A program made the translations under genes and the position numbers. A model generated the notes under the pieces. That model was not told where the DNA came from and ran no database searches. It was given only the letters and a program-made list of their open reading frames with translations. Below are positions 7,566 through 15,489 of a stretch of 35,979 nucleotides of DNA, piece by piece. Source of the stretch: Planctomicrobium piriforme (GTDB lineage: Bacteria; Planctomycetota; Planctomycetia; Planctomycetales; Planctomycetaceae); NCBI GenBank assembly GCA_945860955.1, contig CAMATH010000086.1:1-35979 (forward strand), read 5' to 3'. Positions within the stretch are counted from its first letter, which is position 1. Every line of letters begins with the position of its first letter.

Positions 7566-9114
7566 GCCCATGGATGACCCCCGGCAATCCATGACGAAGG
7601 CCCCGTTGTTCCTCCTGTACCTCAATGTGCTGGTGGTGGCGACGTGTGGGCTGGTGTACGAGTTGCTCGCGGGGACTCTCGCCAGTTACGTGCTGGGTGA
7701 CTCGGTCACGCAGTTCTCGCTGGTGATCGGAGTCTACCTGTCGGCCCTGGGAGTCGGGGCGTGGCTGTCCCGATTCGTGAAAAGCGGGCTGGCCCGGACC
7801 TTTCTGGAAGTCGAACTCGCCGTCGCGCTCCTCGGGGGTTGCTCGGCACCGCTCTTGTTTCTGTCGTTCGCGATGTTGCAGTGGTTCCATCTGCTGCTGT
7901 TCCTGGTCGTCTTTCTGATTGGGACGCTGGTGGGGCTGGAACTGCCGCTGCTGATGCGACTGTTAAAAGAGCATCTCGACTTCAACGATCTGGTCTCGCA
8001 GGTGCTGACGTTTGATTACATCGGTGCGCTGCTCGCGTCGGTGATGTTTCCGCTGGTGCTGGTTCCCCGGTTGGGGCTGGTACGGACCTCGCTGATGTTT
8101 GGAATTCTGAATGCATTGGTGGGGCTGTGGGGAACGTGGCTGTTGCGTCCGTTGCTCAAGGGGGGGCTGTTGGGATTGCGAATTCGCGGGGTGTTGTCGA
8201 TCGGACTGCTGGTCACCGGCGTGGTTTTCGCCGACCGGCTTACGTCGATCGCCGAGGAGGAGATCTTTCCGCACCCCATCGTCTACAGCGAGACCACTCC
8301 CTACCAGCGGATTGTGGTGACGCAGAACGCCAACGGGTTTCAGCTCTATCTCAACGGCAATCTGCAATTCAATTCCGTCGACGAGTATCGGTACCACGAG
8401 GCTCTGGTCCATCCCGCGTTCGCGGTCGCGAAATCGCATCGGCGGGTGCTGGTAATGGGAGGTGGAGATGGTCTCGCCGTGCGGGAGATCCTGAGGTATC
8501 CCGACGTCGAACGGATTGTGCTGGTCGATATCGACCCAGCAATGACCGCGCTGGCGAGAACTCTCACACCGCTACGAAAACTGAATGCCGCGGCGCTCGA
8601 TGACCCGCGGGTGACCATTGTCAACGCCGACGCGTTCATCTGGCTGGAGACGACCGACGAAGTGGCGTTCGACGCGGTGATTATTGACTTTCCCGATCCC
8701 AATTCGTTTTCACTGGGGAAACTGTACACGTCGCGGTTTTACCGGCTGCTCAAGTCCCGGCTCGCGCCGGGGGCGGCCGTCAGCATTCAGTGTACTTCCC
8801 CGCTGGTCGCGCCGAAGTCGTACTGGTGTGTGCTGCGGACGCTCGAGTCGGCGGGGTTTCATGTGTCGGCGTACCAGGCGTCAGTCCCGGCGTTTGGCGT
8901 CTGGGGCTACGCACTCGCGGCGGTTGAACCGTTTGACAATCCTGCGGCGGTTTCCCCCCACGTGACCGGTCCACTTCGGTTTCTCACCGACCCGGCGATG
9001 CGGGGGCTGTTTGTTCTGGCGGCGGACTTGCAGCCGGTGGAGGTCGAGATCAATCGGCTCGACAACCAGTCGCTGGTGCGCTATTACGAAGCGGAGTGGT
9101 CGAAGTTCAATTGA
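7558..9114 (+). CDS. Membrane-anchored spermidine-synthase-like protein
   Basis: A 518-residue two-part protein. Residues ~15-225 form about six or seven membrane helices (starting [20 protein letters not shown]). Residues ~240-500 form a spermidine-synthase-type methyltransferase fold with the beta-hairpin ([15 protein letters not shown]), DEYRYHE (275-281) and nucleotide-binding GGGDG (301-305). The catalytic-loop motif reads DFPDPNSF (377-384): both Asp residues of the usual D[ST]xDPxGP are kept but the GP part is lost, so the amine acceptor may differ from putrescine. Together with AdoMet decarboxylase it would move an aminopropyl group, probably at the membrane face. An alternative ATG is at 7570. 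Its end faces imuB across 17 bases. Confidence 0.88.
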   Translation: MAEPMDDPRQSMTKAPLFLLYLNVLVVATCGLVYELLAGTLASYVLGDSVTQFSLVIGVYLSALGVGAWLSRFVKSGLARTFLEVELAVALLGGCSAPLLFLSFAMLQWFHLLLFLVVFLIGTLVGLELPLLMRLLKEHLDFNDLVSQVLTFDYIGALLASVMFPLVLVPRLGLVRTSLMFGILNALVGLWGTWLLRPLLKGGLLGLRIRGVLSIGLLVTGVVFADRLTSIAEEEIFPHPIVYSETTPYQRIVVTQNANGFQLYLNGNLQFNSVDEYRYHEALVHPAFAVAKSHRRVLVMGGGDGLAVREILRYPDVERIVLVDIDPAMTALARTLTPLRKLNAAALDDPRVTIVNADAFIWLETTDEVAFDAVIIDFPDPNSFSLGKLYTSRFYRLLKSRLAPGAAVSIQCTSPLVAPKSYWCVLRTLESAGFHVSAYQASVPAFGVWGYALAAVEPFDNPAAVSPHVTGPLRFLTDPAMRGLFVLAADLQPVEVEINRLDNQSLVRYYEAEWSKFN

Positions 9115-9131
9115 GCGGGGCTCGGTTCGAT

Positions 9132-10685
9132 TCATTCGAACACGCCCTGCAAAAACCAAGCGGCGCTCTCGCGATCGCGAAACAGCCAGAACCGCTGTCC
9201 GGTGGTGGTTTCGACCCGGTAATAATCCCGGCGTGAGTTGGGACCGCGCCACCAGCCGGCTTCAATGCGTTCCGGCCCCCAACTGCGAAAGACCACATGT
9301 TCCGCTCCGGTCCATTCGAACCGGGCGGGAGCGCCAAGCGGGGCCAATGACAGCACCACAATGGGAACCGGCTGGGGTTTCATCGCCAGAGGGCGGGCCC
9401 CCGCCTCGGGAGCGGGATTGACCGGTGGACGGGTCGGGGCAGGGGGGAGTGCCGCTGGCTCGTAGCGCCCCGCCCACTCGGGCTGATGTTCCGCGACCAC
9501 CGACGGCCTCAACACCGCGTCATCCCCCAGTCGGCTGCTCAGGCGATCGAGCAGAGTTTCGAACTCGCGGGTTTGCCGCGTGTTTCGGCCATCATCGAAC
9601 AGCGTCGCCTGGCCGATCTCCAGCGTGCCGGTGGTTGTCGCCTCAACTTCCATCCGCAGCACGTCACCCGGGAGGGGCGTGCGCTCCAGTTGCAACCTCA
9701 GCAGATCGTGCCAGTGTTTCACCGCCGAGCGCGGTCGTACCGCGCCGACCGTCAGTCGCAGGGGCTCGCGTCCCAGGCAATAGAGTCGACAGTCGAGCCG
9801 TTGCGCTCCGGTTCGAGTGAGTTCGAGTTCCGCGACCATCTGTTCGATCAGCAGTTGGAGTACATTTTCGAGAATCGCCCGATCACTCACCGGTTCTTCG
9901 AAGGACCACTCCCGCAACAGAGGCGCGACCGGAACCACCGGGGTGATCAGTTCGGGAATCTCGCCCCACATCTGGTCGAGTCGGCGGATGATGCCGGCCC
10001 CCAGTCGCGAGGGAAGGCTGGAACGGGGCAGTGTCCGTAACATCCCCACGGTAAAGACCCCCAGTTCACGCAATGTCGCGAGGACCGTGTCGGTCAACCG
10101 CAAGGCGTCAATCGGAAGTCGGTCGAGCCACTGTGTGGCCGACTCTCCTTCGACCATCACGGGGCCGCGCTCCGAGTGGGCCGTGTGGCGGGCCAGTCCC
10201 CATGCGGCTCCAATGGTGTCGGCGACTGCGGTTCGGACGTGATGCCCTCCCTGAGTGAAATCGCGGGCGAGTTGCCAGGCGAGCGATTCCTCTCCACCCG
10301 CCAGGTGGGCGCAGCCGTCGAGCGACAGCAGAATCGCCTCCGGGGTGGGCGCATCGTCAAGCCCCACGACCGGGCTGTATCGTTGGCACCAGAGCGCACG
10401 TTGCTCCAGAGCCACCCGGTCAGCGGCCGGGTCGGACTCCTCCAGACAGAGCGCGCCCCACATCGAGCGGGTTCCGTTCCGTGGTTCCAGCAACGCTTCG
10501 GCCTCGGCGAGCGGCATCCCCGCGCAGACTCCCTGGTCCCGCGCCGGTTTCGACGCCAATCGCACCTCGCGACCGCGCTTTCCCTTCGCCGAGATCACCA
10601 CCGGCCGATTCTTAAGCTCGGGCCGCTCGAGCAGCAGCCGTTGCAGTGGCCACTGGGGAAACCAGACGCACAGCACCCGTTTCAT
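9132..10685 (-). CDS. imuB: ImuB, inactive Y-family polymerase homologue
   Basis: A 517-residue ImuB-type protein, the hub of the ImuA-ImuB-DnaE2 translesion mutasome that links the beta clamp to the error-prone polymerase. It begins MKRVLCVWFPQWPLQRL; the catalytic Asp of true Y-family polymerases at this position is replaced, as expected for ImuB. A finger/palm region (RPVVISAKGK, CAGMPLAEAEAL) and a helix-hairpin region (LRELGVFTVGMLRTLP) follow. The C-terminus has the typical SRRDYYRVET and FWLFRDRE segments. The ATG at 10685 lies inside imuA, giving a 74-base overlap and strong translational coupling. No dnaE2 gene is adjacent. Confidence 0.93.
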   Translation of the reverse strand: MKRVLCVWFPQWPLQRLLLERPELKNRPVVISAKGKRGREVRLASKPARDQGVCAGMPLAEAEALLEPRNGTRSMWGALCLEESDPAADRVALEQRALWCQRYSPVVGLDDAPTPEAILLSLDGCAHLAGGEESLAWQLARDFTQGGHHVRTAVADTIGAAWGLARHTAHSERGPVMVEGESATQWLDRLPIDALRLTDTVLATLRELGVFTVGMLRTLPRSSLPSRLGAGIIRRLDQMWGEIPELITPVVPVAPLLREWSFEEPVSDRAILENVLQLLIEQMVAELELTRTGAQRLDCRLYCLGREPLRLTVGAVRPRSAVKHWHDLLRLQLERTPLPGDVLRMEVEATTTGTLEIGQATLFDDGRNTRQTREFETLLDRLSSRLGDDAVLRPSVVAEHQPEWAGRYEPAALPPAPTRPPVNPAPEAGARPLAMKPQPVPIVVLSLAPLGAPARFEWTGAEHVVFRSWGPERIEAGWWRGPNSRRDYYRVETTTGQRFWLFRDRESAAWFLQGVFE

Positions 10686-11460
10686 CGCAGATTTCCAGTT
10701 CCACCACGCCCCCGGCGACCCCTCCCCGGGCCTGGAGCGACTCGACCCGCAACCGCCATCCCGGCGGTTGTGGCCACTCGGAGGTCGACTTGGACCCCGA
10801 ATTCCCGTTGAAAGACCGGGGCGGGCGATCCGGGCCTGTGGAGAACGATGGCCCTGGCTGCGTCTCGGCACAGCGTCTGGCGACGGGTGTCACCAGCCAG
10901 CGGGTCTCGGCCCACGACGGCTGTTTGCGCGCCGCTGCGGGACTCGACACCAATCCCAGCCCGCCTCCCGCTTCGGCCGCCAGTTGCAGTCGGCGAAAGA
11001 CCCGGTCGTTCCACTTCTGATTTCGACACCAGACCGCCCCCACCCCCGGACAGCGCAACGCTTGTTCGAACGCCCATGTTCCCTCCGACAACGACTTTGG
11101 CCGAACGACGATGGTTCGCGTGAAATCGAATCCCAGACCGGCGAGAGCCGGGGGATACAGTTCGTGGTCGACGTCGATGAGTACAACAGCAGCACCACCA
11201 CCGACCGCCAGATGCAACGCCAGCCAGACCCCGCCGCTTCCTCCCCCCTCGGTGAGAACCTCCAGCAACCCCCCTGCGGGCAATTGCCCGTTCGGCAACA
11301 ACCGTTTGAAAGGTGAGGTCTCTTCCGCGGGGAGTGGTACGGTTCCTTCCAATTCCGCTTCCCGCCGACCCAGCTCGGCAGCGGTTTCCACCTGGCGGAT
11401 CGAACCGGCCAGTTGCCGCACGAGCTGTCGACGGGCATCGGAATCGAAAGGTGGGGACAT
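10612..11460 (-). CDS. imuA: ImuA, RecA-like mutasome protein
   Basis: A 282-residue ImuA-type protein (also called ImuA/SulA-like), a partner of ImuB in SOS-induced translesion synthesis. It shows a degenerate RecA-like core: LPNGQLPAGGLLEVL, a Gly-rich loop (TEGGGSGGVWLAL) in place of a clean Walker A, then AAVVLIDVDHELYPPAL and an LRCPGVGAVWCRN strand. The C-terminal ~70 residues are Pro/Arg-rich and then a beta-hairpin (VVELEICDETGAVRLV). The ATG at 11460 is favoured over an upstream TTG at 11478 that lies within a repeat. It starts a two-gene operon with imuB. A promoter overlapped by a palindrome ~430 bases upstream could provide repression. Confidence 0.88.
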   Translation of the reverse strand: MSPPFDSDARRQLVRQLAGSIRQVETAAELGRREAELEGTVPLPAEETSPFKRLLPNGQLPAGGLLEVLTEGGGSGGVWLALHLAVGGGAAVVLIDVDHELYPPALAGLGFDFTRTIVVRPKSLSEGTWAFEQALRCPGVGAVWCRNQKWNDRVFRRLQLAAEAGGGLGLVSSPAAARKQPSWAETRWLVTPVARRCAETQPGPSFSTGPDRPPRSFNGNSGSKSTSEWPQPPGWRLRVESLQARGGVAGGVVELEICDETGAVRLVSPVATATAAARAARA

Positions 11461-11463
11461 GTG

Positions 11464-11684
11464 TGCTTTCGAGAGCAAAACTTCGGGTCACGGGAGGGCG
11501 AGGCTCCTGCCGAGCCGCCGCTGTGCCTTCGAGAGCAAAGCGACGTTCTCCGGGCGGCACTCGACCCACGTTCCCTCGGTCAATTCGACGACACGGTTCG
11601 GTCGGATGCCGAGCGCTGCCCGACGGGCGGTACTTGGCGGTTGATCGCACAGCGGCGGCTCACGAGGACGTTCGCCCTCCCGTC
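11464..11684. repeat. Interspersed repeat cluster with inverted arms
   Basis: Two ~37-bp arms are inverted relative to each other: 11488-11524 (contains GGGAGGGCGAGGCTCCTGCC) and 11648-11684 (its reverse complement with about eight differences, ending CGCCCTCCC). They share an exact AGCCGCCGCTGTG inner edge. A second motif, CTTTCGAGAGCAAAAC at 11465-11480, recurs as CCTTCGAGAGCAAAGC at 11525-11540 and is itself partly palindromic. I recall motifs of both kinds from other planctomycete intergenic regions. The layout could be a ~200-bp palindromic element or neighbouring REP-like units. Confidence 0.7.
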
Positions 11685-11895
11685 GCGTCGGATTTTGTCC
11701 CTTCATGTGGTTTGGTTGGCGGTTACACATGGAGGCCTCGCGTTCCGCGACGTGTGGTGAAGAGGAACGGGCTGTCCGTCAACGCTTTCGACCGGCACCT
11801 GCGGTGCGATTAGGCGAGCTGCGGAGCGTCTCGCCAACAACGAGTTCCTCGGAAGACCACTTCACATTCATTCCCGTGTTCAAATCGACATTTTA

Positions 11896-11924
11896 TGTAT
11901 ACCCCAGTATAGAATACGATTCAA
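11896..11924 (-). promoter_or_regulatory. Likely imuAB promoter overlapped by a palindromic operator
   Basis: On the minus strand TTGAAT (11924-11919) is followed by 17 bases and TATACA (11901-11896), a good housekeeping-type promoter pointing at imuA. The perfect inverted repeat TATAC-N4-GTATA (11898-11911) covers most of the -10 box and part of the spacer, where a repressor would act. ImuAB operons are usually under LexA, but I do not know the planctomycete LexA box, so the repressor's identity is open. The transcript would have a ~430-base leader through the repeat cluster. Confidence 0.45.
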
Positions 11925-12171
11925 GTGTCAATTATGCGGATTGGTGGAATGACGCGTCACACGGAACGGTGTCTACAACGCTCAGATAGGACTCCAACTT
12001 GAGCCGATAGCCAATCACAGCGATTGTTCCATCCACGACAGCGATGCCGGGCAGCGTGACGCGAATCGGGCGGCCGGCCCCACGCGAACTCGGAATTCGC
12101 TATCTCCTCAATCCGAATGCGCGTATCATCTTCGCTGTCCGGTAAACTTCTCTCTGTTCGCCTCAATCGCC

Positions 12172-15100
12172 ATGGCGCGTCGCAATCCGACCGTTCGCGG
12201 GTGTCTGCTGGCGTGGCTGGCAGTCTTCGGTCTGGCATCGCCACTGATGGCCCAGCCGGAGACTGCCCCCCGCCCCGCGCCCCCAGTGCGCGCCGAACGC
12301 AACGCGAACGCTCCCCGCGACGACCTGCGGTACCTCCACGGTCCCGACGGCCGGCTGGTTCCCGTTCTCGACAAGGCGGCTTACGACGAATTTCTGAAGT
12401 GGCAGGAGTCGCGCGAACACCCCGGTCCCCCCGCGTCGGCGATCACCCGGTTGCGACTCGAGGGAACCGCTGAGAACGACCGCGTGCTGCTCACCGCCCG
12501 CGTCGACGTCACCCTCGCGGTCGATGACGAATGGGTCCAGGTTCCGCTGGCTTTCACCGAGGCGCAACTGGTCGACGAAGTTCGGCACACCGGCCCCGGT
12601 GAACACAGTCCCGGGCCGTTTGAAACCGACACCGGGCTCTCGTGGTGGTTGCGTGGCAAGGGGAAACATGAGCTTGAAGTGAAACTCCAGGCTCCCGCGA
12701 CCGCCAAAGCCGGACCCCGGCGGTTGTCGCTGTCGCTTCCGCACAGCGCGGTCGGAACCTGCAAGATGCGAATTCCCGCGACACGGATAACCGCCAAAAC
12801 GACCGATCGGGCGACACTGACCACACGCCCTGTCGGCCAAGAAACGGAAGTCGAAATCGTGGGCCTGGAAGGTCGGCTGGAACTGGCGTGGCAGACCCTG
12901 CCCCAGGTGTCGACCGCCCCCGCCGCGCTCGAAGTGAATACCTCGGTCTCGCTGACACTGGTTCAGGGGGAAGGGGCGACCATCGAAGCGACCCAGAAAA
13001 TTCAAACTGTCGGACAGCAGGGAATGATCGAGCGTGTCCGCGTTCGCATTCCGCACGGTACCGAACCGTTGCGATTGGAGGGGACCGAGTTCCAGTCGGC
13101 GCAACCGGTCGATGCCATGCCCGACACCTACGATATCATCCTGAAGAAGGGGGTTCCCCGCGAGGTGGAACTGCGATACACCCTGCATGCCCCCAGCCCC
13201 GCTCCCGGAGAGCCGTTCGAACTGGATGGGTTTGATGTCGAGTCGGCGACCGCGCAAAGCGGGCATGTCGCGGTCACCGTCGTGGGGGATCTTCGAGCCG
13301 TTCGCGGTCTCGACAACGAAAAATTCATCCATCGCGTCAATGTCTCCGACCTGCCCACCAGCCTGCGGCAACCTCAAACCAGTCTCGCCTTCCGCTATTT
13401 CAAACGGTTGAAACTGTCGCTGCGGTTTGAACCGGTCGCACTCCAGGCAAGTGTCGAACCCGAGTCGATGATCCTGATTCGGCCCAAATCGCTGGAATTG
13501 ATCAGTCTGCAAAAATTGCAGATTCGGCGGGGATCATTGACGAAGGTCGTCATCCACTGGCCGGGGCGTAAGGCGGCAGGCTGGTCGAATCCAACCATCA
13601 CGCTGCCAAACGGAGGGGAAGCGACGATTGTGCAACAGGACGAGGCTGGGGACGCCCTCGAGATCGAAACTCCGGAACCATTGACCGGAAACGTAGTGCT
13701 GCGGCTGCGATCGCAGCGAGCGCTGGAGGATCCGCGCGAGAAACTCGCTGCCTCGTTGCCCATCTGTGACATCAAAGAACGGCACCCGGCGGTCGTCTCG
13801 GTGTACTCAACAGAAGACATCGAGACGCAGTTGGAATCGCTGGCGAACACTCAGCTCCGCCCCGCATCGACGCGGCCTCCCCCCGTGGAAGCGAGCGGAC
13901 TGTTGAAACGCGAAGAACAGGTTGTCGAGCCGGCCGACGGCCCTTTTCAACTGACGGCGGAACGCCACAATCGGCGGGCGCTGTCGAAGTGTGTCGTGGC
14001 GATTCGGCTCGATGAACGATCGATCAAGGTCAACCAAAGGTTTGACATCGACGTCGAGTACGCCCCGCTCGACGAATTGCGACTGCTCGTCCCCCGCGAG
14101 TTGGTCGACAATCCGGTGTCGCTGCGGCTGGGAGGGCGGGACGTGATGATCGATTTTGACCGTGAGACGCGGGAATGGATCCTGCCGGTCGACCCGGCGC
14201 GCACCGGGCGAATCATTTGCGAGGCGAGTTACGCGATTGAGCCCCAGTCGGATTCGCAATTCGAATCGCCTGTGGACGCGCTGTCGACCGCACCGGTTCC
14301 GCTGTTGACCTGCGACTCGGCTCCGACCACCGTCACACAGGTTTCCGTGGTCGACTCAACGGGTGTCCCCGTTGCCGCCATGGGGGGGGAATGGCGGAGG
14401 CAAATCGCGCCGGCGGGAACTCCGGTCTGGATTCATGAGGGAGCGGTCGAGCTGATCGACGTTTCGCTCCCCGAGGCGGCGTTACGCCGTGCGCTCGACC
14501 CGGTCGCCCGCGCGAGTCTGCGAACCATTGTCGGGGGTGACGGAACAATTCGCACGCGGGCGCAATATCGCGTGGCGGCGGGAATCGATGAACTGACGTT
14601 TCGCCTTCCTCCGGGGTGGCGTCCCGTGGGGGCGTGGTGGAATTCCCTCGCCGTGATTCCCCGGTCTCCCTCGATGAACCGGTCGCGGAGTGACTCGTGG
14701 GGAGTCGCCGCCCCCGAAGGAATGAGTCGCCTGGCGAGCGTGGTCACACTGGATCTGGAAGCGCCGGCGGCCGACATCCACTCCCTGGGAATCGATTTGA
14801 AACTGATCGCGCCCATACTGCCCGCCGACCGCATTCCCGCCGAGACGATTTGGGAATTGTCGGTTCCGGACGACCAGTATCTCATGACGCGACCACCGGG
14901 CTTCGCGGCGGCGTATCGCTGGACACGAACCGGTTTGGGTTGGAGTCGAACGTCGATCTATTCTGACGACGAATTGCGGGCCTGGGTGGGAAGCGGGTTG
15001 ACGTTGCCCGCCTTTGAGCCTGATGGCGAGGGGCACGCGTACCTGTTTCACACCTCGCGGGGAGAGCCGGCGCTGGAAGCGAGATTCATGAATCGACTTC

Positions 15101-15489
15101 CGCTGGTGCTGCTGGGTTCGGGGGGAATTCTGCTGATGGGATTATTGATCACGCGGATGCGACGGCTGCATTCGCTTCCGGTCGCGGTGGCTGCCGCTGC
15201 CGCCGTCGCTCTCGCCGCCGTTGGCTGGACGGAAGCGGTGCTGACTCTGCTGCAACCCGCGCTGCTGGGCGCGGCGCTGCTGCTCTTCTATCTGCTGGTC
15301 GACAGTCTGGCCCAGCGCGGCCGGCCGGCGGATACGGTGGGAACCGCTCCGTTCCCCATCACGGCGTCGACCATTGTCCCCTACGTGCCAGCGGTCGCTC
15401 CCGGGTCACACGAGCCGACATCCATCCGGTCGAGTCTCTCTCTTGCGGACTTAGGGGGCCAGCCGTCGGAGGGTGGGAGCCGGCCATGA
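12172..15489 (+). CDS. Giant secreted/membrane protein, planctomycete-type, unknown function
   Basis: A 1105-residue protein with a signal peptide (MARRNPTVRGCLLAWLAVFG, likely cleavage after LMA at ~27). Next come a Pro/Ala linker, a conserved-looking YLHGPDGRLVPVLDKAAYDEF segment split here for reading as YLHGPDGRLVPV and LDKAAYDEF (~53-73), and about 900 residues of beta-rich sequence. Around 975-1050 lie three hydrophobic helices, followed by a ~60-residue polar tail. Most of the chain should therefore lie outside the cytoplasm. I recognise no enzyme motif. It overlaps the next gene by four bases (ATGA at 15486), so the two are made together and may form a complex. An antisense frame of ~450 codons at 12163-13512 is a shadow. 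Confidence 0.85.
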   Translation: MARRNPTVRGCLLAWLAVFGLASPLMAQPETAPRPAPPVRAERNANAPRDDLRYLHGPDGRLVPVLDKAAYDEFLKWQESREHPGPPASAITRLRLEGTAENDRVLLTARVDVTLAVDDEWVQVPLAFTEAQLVDEVRHTGPGEHSPGPFETDTGLSWWLRGKGKHELEVKLQAPATAKAGPRRLSLSLPHSAVGTCKMRIPATRITAKTTDRATLTTRPVGQETEVEIVGLEGRLELAWQTLPQVSTAPAALEVNTSVSLTLVQGEGATIEATQKIQTVGQQGMIERVRVRIPHGTEPLRLEGTEFQSAQPVDAMPDTYDIILKKGVPREVELRYTLHAPSPAPGEPFELDGFDVESATAQSGHVAVTVVGDLRAVRGLDNEKFIHRVNVSDLPTSLRQPQTSLAFRYFKRLKLSLRFEPVALQASVEPESMILIRPKSLELISLQKLQIRRGSLTKVVIHWPGRKAAGWSNPTITLPNGGEATIVQQDEAGDALEIETPEPLTGNVVLRLRSQRALEDPREKLAASLPICDIKERHPAVVSVYSTEDIETQLESLANTQLRPASTRPPPVEASGLLKREEQVVEPADGPFQLTAERHNRRALSKCVVAIRLDERSIKVNQRFDIDVEYAPLDELRLLVPRELVDNPVSLRLGGRDVMIDFDRETREWILPVDPARTGRIICEASYAIEPQSDSQFESPVDALSTAPVPLLTCDSAPTTVTQVSVVDSTGVPVAAMGGEWRRQIAPAGTPVWIHEGAVELIDVSLPEAALRRALDPVARASLRTIVGGDGTIRTRAQYRVAAGIDELTFRLPPGWRPVGAWWNSLAVIPRSPSMNRSRSDSWGVAAPEGMSRLASVVTLDLEAPAADIHSLGIDLKLIAPILPADRIPAETIWELSVPDDQYLMTRPPGFAAAYRWTRTGLGWSRTSIYSDDELRAWVGSGLTLPAFEPDGEGHAYLFHTSRGEPALEARFMNRLPLVLLGSGGILLMGLLITRMRRLHSLPVAVAAAAAVALAAVGWTEAVLTLLQPALLGAALLLFYLLVDSLAQRGRPADTVGTAPFPITASTIVPYVPAVAPGSHEPTSIRSSLSLADLGGQPSEGGSRP

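Larger units (their letters stand above)
11461..12171. other. Repeat-rich intergenic region between imuA and the giant-protein operon
   Basis: This 711-base spacer separates divergent genes. The imuA-proximal part (11464-11684) is built of planctomycete-type interspersed repeats. The middle (~11880-11945) is an AT-rich pocket with a minus-strand promoter and palindrome. I find no coding sequence: the short frames read the repeats (for example REGEAPAEP) and are spurious. I see no clear promoter for the plus-strand gene at 12172, which also lacks an obvious Shine-Dalgarno. Confidence 0.65.

Noticed and set aside
11413-11760. Small ORFs in the imuA upstream region
   Set aside because: They translate interspersed repeats (REGEAPAEP-type) and lack ribosome binding sites.
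12163-13512. 449-codon minus-strand frame opposite the first giant-protein gene
   Set aside because: Low-complexity Arg/Gly/Gln sequence with no domain. The plus-strand frame has a signal peptide and spans the whole region.
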